Shown in pieces: positions 58,156-64,000 of a DNA stretch of 64,000 bases. Where the stretch lies: assembly GCF_025823185.1 (NCBI RefSeq), contig NZ_JACKVK010000001.1:248001-312000 (forward strand). Reading direction: 5' to 3'. The first letter of the stretch is position 1. Every line of letters starts with the position of its first letter. The position numbers were made by a program, and so were the translations under genes. This DNA is from Mycobacterium yunnanensis (lineage in GTDB: Bacteria > Actinomycetota > Actinomycetes > Mycobacteriales > Mycobacteriaceae). The notes beneath the pieces are model-generated. The model ran no database searches, was not told where the DNA came from, and worked only from the letters and a program-made list of their open reading frames with translations.

Positions 58156-59247
58156 TCACCGCTGTGGCGACTGCCGCTTTCTGGTTGGGGCGGGGGTCGC
58201 CCCTCCCGGGTCGTCGGTGGTGGCCTCGCCGCAGGAACCGCGGCGGACGAGGTGGCACGCGGGGTGCGCGCTGTGCGCGGGTTCGCCGGTCAGCAGCGCG
58301 ACCATGGCGTCGACGGCGGCGACAGCCAACGCGCCGATGGGCTGGGCGACCGACGTCATGGGTGGGTCGAACAGGTCGAACCAGGGCGCGTCGTCGAAGC
58401 CGACGAGCGAGACGTCCTGCGGGACGCGAATGTTGGCCGCGCGCAACCCCTTCAGTGCGCCGACCGCCATCAGTCCGTCCGCGGCGAAGATCGCGGTGGG
58501 GGGCTGACGGCGGGCCATCAGTCGGTGCACGGCCGTGACGCCGCTGTCCTGGCGAAAGTCGCCCTCCACGACGGTGATGCCCCGCGGTGGTACGCCGCGG
58601 CGCAGCAACGCCTCGCGAAGGACGTCCCGGCGCTCTTGACCGACCTGGGTCTGCAGCGGGGGCGCGATGATGCCGATTCGGCGATGTCCGAGCGAGGAGA
58701 GCAGCTCGGCCACTTCGTCGAGTGCGGCCCTGGCGTCGCTGCGGACGATCGGACACTTGGCGAGGTGGCGTGCGGCGGCACCGCGGCCGGTGACTTCGAC
58801 GGGCCGGTCCAGCAGGACCATCTTCGCCGCGCCGGCCGCCGCCTGCTGCAGGCCGGGGGTCATCGCCGCGGTGGGGACGACGATGGTGCCGTCGACCTGG
58901 CGGCCGGCGAGCAGGCTCGAGAGGTAGTCGTCCTGTCGCCGGGCGTCTTCGTCGCTGTTGCAGAGCACGATCGAATACGACTTCCGGGCGGCGGCGCGCT
59001 GAATCTCCCCGGCCAGCTCGGCGAAGAACGGGTTGGCCACGTCGCTGACGACCAGGCCGATGGTGCGGGTGGAGTCGGTACGCAGCGCCCGGGCGCCGAC
59101 GTGCGGCCGGTACCCCATGGCACGCGCGGCTTCCTCGACCCTGGTCCGAGTGGCCGGGGAGATGCGGTCGCTCCCGGCGAGCGCGAGCGACACCGTGGCG
59201 GCGGAGACGCCGACCCGCTGCGCTACGTCCTGCATCCGAACCGTCAC
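58156..59247 (-). CDS. LacI family repressor of the ribose operon
   Basis: A 363-residue LacI-type regulator. The HTH VRMQDVAQRVGVSAATVSLA and hinge RTRVEEAARAMGYRPHVGAR precede an effector domain (TRTIGLVVSDVANPFFAELA, VSLVGFDDAPWFDLF). The start GTG 59247 has a GAGGG site; GTG 59259 is a possible earlier start. It heads its own target operon, and a perfect palindrome upstream is the likely operator, so it is autoregulated and released by sugar. The C-terminus is extended and Arg/Pro-rich. Confidence 0.93.
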   Translation of the reverse strand: MTVRMQDVAQRVGVSAATVSLALAGSDRISPATRTRVEEAARAMGYRPHVGARALRTDSTRTIGLVVSDVANPFFAELAGEIQRAAARKSYSIVLCNSDEDARRQDDYLSSLLAGRQVDGTIVVPTAAMTPGLQQAAAGAAKMVLLDRPVEVTGRGAAARHLAKCPIVRSDARAALDEVAELLSSLGHRRIGIIAPPLQTQVGQERRDVLREALLRRGVPPRGITVVEGDFRQDSGVTAVHRLMARRQPPTAIFAADGLMAVGALKGLRAANIRVPQDVSLVGFDDAPWFDLFDPPMTSVAQPIGALAVAAVDAMVALLTGEPAHSAHPACHLVRRGSCGEATTDDPGGATPAPTRKRQSPQR

Positions 59248-59262
59248 CCCGGCCCTCACTGT

Positions 59263-59274
59263 TTAATCGATTAA
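59263..59274. promoter_or_regulatory. LacI-type operator
   Basis: TTAATCGATTAA is a perfect 12-bp palindrome with a central CG, the usual LacI-family operator form. It lies 16 bp before the lacI GTG and overlaps the likely -10 region. Confidence 0.75.
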
Positions 59275-59363
59275 CTAGACGTGTGACTGTGACACAGATC
59301 TCAGCGGGGGTCAACCATCGGGTGGTGCTCTGGCGGGGCGGAGCGGGGTGACGACCGGGGTGA

Positions 59364-60299
59364 TCAGGCCTTCTTGGCCGGTGCCTTCTTCGCCGCGGTC
59401 TTCTTGGCGGGCGCCTTCTTCGCGGCCGTCTTCTTGGCGGCGGTCTTGGCGGGAGCCTTCTTGGCCGGTGCCTTCTCGTCGGTGTCAGCCGCGGTCTTCT
59501 TCGCTCCCGCGCGGGCCTTCACGCTGGCCTCCAGCTTGGCTAGCAGGTCGGAGACGTCGTCGGTCTCGTCGAGGTTCTCGGCGGGCTGGTCCTCGACCGT
59601 GAACGCCTCGCCGCCTTCGAGTTTGGCTTGCACCAACTCGTGCAGCTGCTCCTGATAGTCGTCACGGAACTGGTCGGGGTGGAAGTCGTCGGTCATCGAC
59701 TCGACCACCTGGCCGGCCATCTTCAGTTCGGCGGGCTTGATCTCCACTTCCTTGTCCAGCACCGGGAAGTCGGGGTCGCGGATCTCGTCGGGCCACAGCA
59801 GCGTGTGGATCACCATGACGTCGCGCTTGCTGAAGTCCTTGACCCGCAACGCCGCCAGGCGGGTCTTGTTCCGCAGGGCAAAGTGCACGATCGCCACCCG
59901 ATCGGTCTCGGCCAGTGTCTTGGCAAGCAGCACATACGATTTCGACGACTTCGAATCGGGTTCGAGGAAGTAGCTCTTGTCGTACATCAGTGGGTCGAGC
60001 TGATCGGCCGGGATGAACTCGACGACCTCGATCTCACGGCTGCGCTCCTCGGGCAGCGTGGCGATGTCCTCGTCGGTGATGATCACCGTCTGTCCGTCGT
60101 CGGAGTCGTAGGCCTTTGCGATGTCCCGGTATTCGACGACTTCGCCGCACACCTCGCACACCCGCTTGTAGCGGATGCGCCCGTTGTCCTTGGCGTGCAC
60201 CTGGTGGAACTTGATGTCGTGGTCTTCGGTGGCGCTGTAGACCTTGACCGGCACGTTGACCAGCCCGAAGGCTATCGATCCCTTCCAGATGGAACGCAT
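59364..60299 (-). CDS. ku: DNA end-binding protein Ku
   Basis: A 311-residue bacterial Ku. The N-terminus MRSIWKGSIAFGLVNVPVKV is diagnostic, and the core has YKRVCEVCGEVVEYRDIAKA and SYVLLAKTLAETDRVAIVHF. The C-terminal tail (about 265-311) is a Lys/Ala-rich repeat (KKAPAKTAAKK) absent from M. tuberculosis Ku (273 aa); such tails aid DNA binding and LigD interaction. Ku binds double-strand ends for non-homologous end joining. ligD, next to ku in M. tuberculosis, is not adjacent here. Its start is 21 bp after the kinase stop. Confidence 0.95.
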   Translation of the reverse strand: MRSIWKGSIAFGLVNVPVKVYSATEDHDIKFHQVHAKDNGRIRYKRVCEVCGEVVEYRDIAKAYDSDDGQTVIITDEDIATLPEERSREIEVVEFIPADQLDPLMYDKSYFLEPDSKSSKSYVLLAKTLAETDRVAIVHFALRNKTRLAALRVKDFSKRDVMVIHTLLWPDEIRDPDFPVLDKEVEIKPAELKMAGQVVESMTDDFHPDQFRDDYQEQLHELVQAKLEGGEAFTVEDQPAENLDETDDVSDLLAKLEASVKARAGAKKTAADTDEKAPAKKAPAKTAAKKTAAKKAPAKKTAAKKAPAKKA

Positions 60300-60320
60300 G
60301 ACCCAGTATGGCCCACGGAG

Positions 60321-61238
60321 TCATCCCATTTGAAGAGCCGCGCGGTCGGGCAGGTCTGCCCCGGCCTTGGACACCGTCAGCGCCGACGCCAGGACGGCAT
60401 GGGACAGAACGCCCGTCAGCGCGTCGTCGTCGATGCGCTTCAGATCGGCCCGCTTGTCGCCGCCCAGCAGGTCGAGCGACCACAGCGCGTCGACGAGACC
60501 GGTCATGAACGAGTCGCCGGCACCCACCGTGTCGACCACGTCGACCTTTCGAGCCGCCACCCGCACGGTCCCCGCCGCGGAGATCGCGAACGCACCGTCC
60601 CCGCCCATGGTGACCGCGACGATCGACGGCCCAAGGGATTGCCAAGCGGTGGCTACCTGTTCGGGCGTGCGCGTCGGGTCGATCCAGCGCAGGTCTTCGT
60701 CACTGGCCTTGACCACGTCGGCCTTCTCGACGAGCCGCTCGATCCGGTTGACCGCCTGATCGTGATCCTCGATCAGGGCGGGCCGGACGTTCGGGTCGTA
60801 GGTGACGGTGGCCGAGAGCCGATACGCGTCGAGCAGCGCCGCGGTCGCCAGGCAGCCCGGGTCGAGAAACCCTGCGATCGAACCGGTGTGGACGGTCAAC
60901 GGGGGAGCCACCTCTGGGGTGCCCGACAACCGCCAGTCGATGTCGAAGGTGTACTGCGCGGCGCCGGTGTCGTCGAGCCGCGCCTCGGCGGTCGGCGTGC
61001 GTTCGGCGGTGACGCTGCCCGGCACCAGTCGCACCCCGGATGCCTCGACGTGTTCGACGATGCGCCGGCCGCGTTCGTCGTCGGCGACGTGGGTGAGGAA
61101 GTCGACGTCGCGCCCCAGTCGCCCCAGTCCGATCGCGACGTTCAGCGGGCTGCCGCCGACGTGCTCGCCGAGCACCCGTCCGTCGCGCTGGACGATGTCG
61201 ATCAGCGCCTCACCGATGACGAGGGCCCGGTTCGTCAT
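60321..61238 (-). CDS. PfkB-family carbohydrate kinase, fructokinase-like
   Basis: A 305-residue sugar kinase. It begins ALVIGEALIDIVQRDG, has GGSPLNVAIGLGRLG and closes with VVDTVGAGDSFMTGLVDAL (catalytic Asp). The fold and its coupling to a mannitol-type dehydrogenase imply phosphorylation of fructose made from mannitol (or of another ketose). Its ATG overlaps the dehydrogenase stop by 4 bp. This fits polyol catabolism: import, oxidation, phosphorylation. Confidence 0.9.
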   Translation of the reverse strand: MTNRALVIGEALIDIVQRDGRVLGEHVGGSPLNVAIGLGRLGRDVDFLTHVADDERGRRIVEHVEASGVRLVPGSVTAERTPTAEARLDDTGAAQYTFDIDWRLSGTPEVAPPLTVHTGSIAGFLDPGCLATAALLDAYRLSATVTYDPNVRPALIEDHDQAVNRIERLVEKADVVKASDEDLRWIDPTRTPEQVATAWQSLGPSIVAVTMGGDGAFAISAAGTVRVAARKVDVVDTVGAGDSFMTGLVDALWSLDLLGGDKRADLKRIDDDALTGVLSHAVLASALTVSKAGADLPDRAALQMG

Positions 61239-62647
61239 CCTTCTTTCACCAGCGCTTCCAACGTCGCCCGCGCGCCGTCACGGTGCAGCGAGTCCAGCGC
61301 CCACAGATACGCCTCGACGAAGCGCGGCTGCTCGGCGAGATCGCCGAACAGTGCCGTGTTCTCGATGAACGCCGTCGGGTTCTCCAGCTGCGACTTGGCA
61401 AGCGGCACCAGCGAATCCGCCAGGTTGTCCTGCACGTCGATTGGCTTGCCCTGCTCGTCGACGCCCTCGGCGTAGCGAGCCCAACTCGCAACGGTCGCGG
61501 CCGAGAGCCGCACCGGCTCACCGGAACGCAGATTCTCCTTGATCACCGGCACCAGCCACTGAGGAATACGATCCGATGAGCCGAAGCACAGCCGCACGAT
61601 GGTGTCCCGCACGCCGGGATTGGCGAAGCGTTCGATCGCGGTCTGCTTGAACTTGGGCAGGTCGATGCCAGGCACCGGCTTGAGCGTCGGCGTCGCCTCG
61701 GTGTCCATGTACTCCAGCAAGAACTTGGCGAACAACGGGTCGCCGGCGGCGTCGGCCACCAGCCGGTAGCCCGCCAAATACGCGAAGTAGCAGAGCGCTT
61801 GATGGCCGGCATTGAGCAGCCTCAGCTTCATCAACTCGTACGGCGTGACGTCCTCGACCAGCAGCACGCCGACGTCCTCATACGGTGGCCGTCCGTCGGA
61901 GAAGTCGTCGTCGAGCACCCACGCGGTGAACGGTTCGGCCGCAACGGGCCATTCGTCCTCGACGCCGTAATCGGCGGACAGATTCTCGATCACGTCCGGC
62001 GTCGTGACCGGCGTGATGCGGTCCACCATCGAGTTCGGAAATCGCGTGTTGGCCTTCATCCATTCGGCCAGCTCGGGCTGGGTCCGCTCGGCGTAAGAGG
62101 TGAAGGCGGCGCGGGCGACGTCGCCGTTGCCCTCGATGTTGTCGCAGGAGACGATCGTCGGCGATGGGAGGCCGCGTTCCCTGCGGCGCGCCAACGCCTC
62201 TGTGACCAGTCCGAAGACGCTGTCCGGGCTGGCGTCGTCGGTCGCGTAGCCGCCCTCGGTGATGGTCAGTTCGACGATGCGCGTGGTGGGCGCGGCGATC
62301 AGTTCGACGACTGCCTCGGGATCGTCGGGTGCGAATTTGTAGTCGACGATGGATCCGATGACGCGTGGGTCGCGGGTGCCGTCGGGGTTCATCAAGATCA
62401 GGGTGTAGAGGCCGTCTTGGTCGGCCATGACCGACGCCATCTTGCGGTCGCCGGGCAGCACGCCGACTCCGCAGATGCCCCACTCCGTGGCCTTGCCCTC
62501 GGACAGCAACCGGTCCAGGTACATCGCCTGGTGCGCGCGGTGAAAGCCGCCCACACCGAAATGGACGATGCCGACGGTGATTTCGCTGCGATCGTAGGAC
62601 GGCTTCGCGATCGGGATCTCGGGCAGGGACGCGTTGTTGAGCTTCAT
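61235..62647 (-). CDS. Polyol (mannitol-type) dehydrogenase
   Basis: A 470-residue member of the long-chain mannitol dehydrogenase family. The NAD-binding region opens with IVHFGVGGFHRAHQAMYLDR, and catalysis uses the K-x4-N-x2-H motif in KLRLLNAGHQALCY. DNIEGNGD and VDRITPVTTPD are other family markers. It oxidises mannitol (or arabitol/sorbitol) to the ketose. It is first in the dehydrogenase-kinase operon and divergent from a SorC/DeoR regulator. Confidence 0.93.
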   Translation of the reverse strand: MKLNNASLPEIPIAKPSYDRSEITVGIVHFGVGGFHRAHQAMYLDRLLSEGKATEWGICGVGVLPGDRKMASVMADQDGLYTLILMNPDGTRDPRVIGSIVDYKFAPDDPEAVVELIAAPTTRIVELTITEGGYATDDASPDSVFGLVTEALARRRERGLPSPTIVSCDNIEGNGDVARAAFTSYAERTQPELAEWMKANTRFPNSMVDRITPVTTPDVIENLSADYGVEDEWPVAAEPFTAWVLDDDFSDGRPPYEDVGVLLVEDVTPYELMKLRLLNAGHQALCYFAYLAGYRLVADAAGDPLFAKFLLEYMDTEATPTLKPVPGIDLPKFKQTAIERFANPGVRDTIVRLCFGSSDRIPQWLVPVIKENLRSGEPVRLSAATVASWARYAEGVDEQGKPIDVQDNLADSLVPLAKSQLENPTAFIENTALFGDLAEQPRFVEAYLWALDSLHRDGARATLEALVKEG

Positions 62648-62758
62648 GACTCGATCACCACTTCCTGGACGCTACCCCGCACGGGTTGGGGGTCGATGTG
62701 AATTCGTACGGTCGGAGCGGCCATTTCGCCTCGCGACGGCCGCTGCACTGAAAGTGTT

Positions 62759-62816
62759 GTGTAGGTCACATTCACATGTTAGCGTGGTGAGCATCTACAC
62801 GCGACCCCGAGCATCT
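62759..62816. promoter_or_regulatory. Inverted and direct repeats in the polyol divergent promoter
   Basis: GTGTAG (62759-62764) pairs with CTACAC (62795-62800), and GAGCATCT is repeated directly at 62789-62796 and 62809-62816 (20-bp period). These lie in the 202-bp region between the dehydrogenase and SorC/DeoR gene starts and probably bind that regulator. Confidence 0.45.
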
Positions 62817-62849
62817 GCTCACTGATCTGGTTGGAGGGGATCGGAGATC

Positions 62850-63887
62850 GTGGCGACACCGACGTCGAACGCCCGCGTGGTTCAGCGGGCAGTCCACGCA
62901 AGCGCGGCTCCAGCGGACCGGCCTGGGGAGTCCATGCAACCGCCCGCCCAGGCCGCCTCGAACAGCGGGGGAACCCCCGAGGATCTCCGTCTCGCGCTTC
63001 GGGCGGCCACGCTCTACTACCTCGACGGGCTCACCCAGGCGGAGATCGCCGCCAAGCTTGGCGTCTCGCGGCCCACCGCGGGCAGGTTGATCGCCAGGGC
63101 CAAGGCCAGGGGTTTGGTGCGCATCGAAGTCGTCGTCCCGCCCACCATGAAGGACGATCTGCACGCCGACGAGGAGCGACTGCTCGAGGAGCGCTACGGC
63201 CTGACCGAGGCCGTGGTAACCGGGCACCTGGGGCGCGCCGCCGGTGCCCTGCTCATGCGACGGCTTTCCGAGAACGACGTCCTCGGCTTCACGTGGGGCC
63301 CCGAGCAGGTGGCAGCCGTCACCGCCTTGGCCCCCGGCGTCGCGAGCTGTCGCGTGGTCGTCCAACTCGACGGCGCGATGTCCACCGCCGCCTACCAAAC
63401 CGGCATGGAGTTCATCCTCAGTCGTGGGGCAGACATGTTGCGCGCCAGCGCAATGCGACTTCCGGCACCCCTGTACGCCGATCCGTCGACCGTGACGTCC
63501 ATGCGGAACGACTCGGTGATCTCGCGCACGCTGGAGACCGGCCGGCGAGCCGACACCATGCTGTTTGGCGTGGGCTCGGTGAGCACCTCCACGACGCTCT
63601 TCGAGGGCAGCTTCCTCGACACCCGGATGCTGGACGAACTGGTCTCACTCGGTGCCGTCGGGGAGATCGGCGGGCGCTTCTTCGACGCCAACGGCGCGCC
63701 GGTGATCACCGAGCTCGCCCACCGCGCGGTGTCGGTGCCACTCGAGGACATCCGCACCTGCGCCAAGACCATCCTCGTCTGCAGCGGTCCGCCCAAGCAC
63801 GAAGCAACGCGGGCCGCACTGCTCGGCGGGTTGGCGAAGCTGCTGGTATGCGACATCGATTGCGCACGTTGGCTATTGGAGCACTAG
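62850..63887 (+). CDS. SorC/DeoR-type sugar-binding transcriptional regulator
   Basis: A 345-residue regulator. After a disordered N-terminal extension of about 45 residues, the HTH reads YLDGLTQAEIAAKLGVSRPT, then RLIARAKARGLVRIEVV. The C-terminal sugar-phosphate-binding domain has LGFTWGPEQVAAV, GVGSVSTSTTLFEG, GEIGGRFFDANG and IRTCAKTILVCSG. GTG 62850 is supported by a GGAGGGGA-like site. It likely senses a phosphorylated polyol or ketose and controls the divergent dehydrogenase and the downstream transporter operon. Confidence 0.92.
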   Translation: MATPTSNARVVQRAVHASAAPADRPGESMQPPAQAASNSGGTPEDLRLALRAATLYYLDGLTQAEIAAKLGVSRPTAGRLIARAKARGLVRIEVVVPPTMKDDLHADEERLLEERYGLTEAVVTGHLGRAAGALLMRRLSENDVLGFTWGPEQVAAVTALAPGVASCRVVVQLDGAMSTAAYQTGMEFILSRGADMLRASAMRLPAPLYADPSTVTSMRNDSVISRTLETGRRADTMLFGVGSVSTSTTLFEGSFLDTRMLDELVSLGAVGEIGGRFFDANGAPVITELAHRAVSVPLEDIRTCAKTILVCSGPPKHEATRAALLGGLAKLLVCDIDCARWLLEH

Positions 63888-63932
63888 GACAGGGAACACA
63901 CGCAGTTGTACTCGACGAGGAGTGAGGTGAAG

Positions 63933-64000
63933 ATGAAAGCGACACGAGCAGTGCGAAAGCTCTCGGTGTGCGCGGTGGCCCTCGGGCTGACGCTGACCGC
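63933..64000 (+). CDS. Exported protein, start only (probable sugar ABC transporter lipoprotein)
   Basis: ATG 63933 with a GGAGTGAGGTGA ribosome-binding region begins MKATRAVRKLSVCAVALGLT, a signal peptide with a positively charged n-region and hydrophobic core. The window ends there. The position after a polyol regulator suggests the substrate-binding protein of a polyol ABC importer, an inference from context only. Confidence 0.6.
   Translation, partial: MKATRAVRKLSVCAVALGLTLT

Noticed and set aside
1..64000. CRISPR arrays, rRNA genes or prophage modules
   Set aside because: No spaced direct-repeat arrays, rRNA motifs or phage structural genes were seen; the only short tandem array is the three 23-bp units at 26258.

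Overview
The window is high-GC actinobacterial chromosome, and gene content and order point to a Mycobacterium, most likely a rapid grower (Mycolicibacterium). Long stretches follow the M. tuberculosis order known to me as Rv0898c-Rv0937c: DUF2630, an ArfA/OmpATb-like BON lipoprotein, prrB-prrA, accD3-echA6, an Rv0906-like metallo-beta-lactamase-fold enzyme, an Rv0907-like serine hydrolase, the Rv0909/Rv0910 toxin-antitoxin pair, Rv0912, the Rv0913c/Rv0914c carotenoid oxygenase and thiolase, mntH, Rv0926c/Rv0927c and ku. Blocks absent from that order are inserted between these landmarks. Many starts look leaderless, with a TANNNT -10 box ending 6-8 nt before the start codon, which is common in mycobacteria.

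Layout. 1-5.2 kb: the end of a large AAA/TPR signalling protein, a PPIase, a BON lipoprotein and the PrrAB two-component system. 5.3-13.2 kb: an HKD-family protein, a split chromate-type transporter, then three translationally coupled ABC exporter half-subunits behind a promoter shaped like a MerR target. 13.3-17.6 kb: two flavoproteins and a TetR regulator with paired palindromic operators. 17.6-23.3 kb: the accD3 (frameshifted here)/echA6 lipid region, two hydrolases and the toxin-antitoxin pair. 23.3-34.2 kb: a K+ channel, a BKACE enzyme, a cupin, an Hsp20 gene with a CIRCE operator, the thiolase-carotenoid oxygenase-double HxlR-isochorismatase operon, and GAF/ANTAR, SnoaL and WYL regulatory genes.

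34.4-40.1 kb: a 1424-residue secreted protein made of about twelve Ig/cadherin-like repeats, then an IS481-family element inserted exactly at the 3' end of a tRNA-Arg(CCT) gene. 40.2-50.7 kb: CsbD, an F420 oxidoreductase, a YbdK ligase, rskA-sigK, a DUF1365 gene with a SigK-like promoter, an amidohydrolase with a permease, a STAS protein, a gamma-glutamyl cyclotransferase/poly-gamma-glutamate hydrolase fusion and mntH. 50.7-54.0 kb: small secreted proteins and a short oxidoreductase operon behind a KstR box. 54.0-59.3 kb: one lacI-sugar ABC transporter-rbsK-rbsD operon with a perfect palindromic operator. 59.4-64.0 kb: ku, a polyol (mannitol-type) dehydrogenase and kinase, and divergently a SorC/DeoR regulator leading into a transporter gene cut by the window edge.

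The most notable observations are the MerR-type 19-bp-spacer promoter in front of the ABC operon, the internally duplicated HxlR-zinc-knuckle regulator, the GGCT-PGA hydrolase fusion, the SigK promoter on an isolated DUF1365 gene, the nested palindrome downstream of accD3, and the 16-bp direct repeats flanking the IS at tRNA-Arg. No complete undescribed defence or mobile system was recognised.
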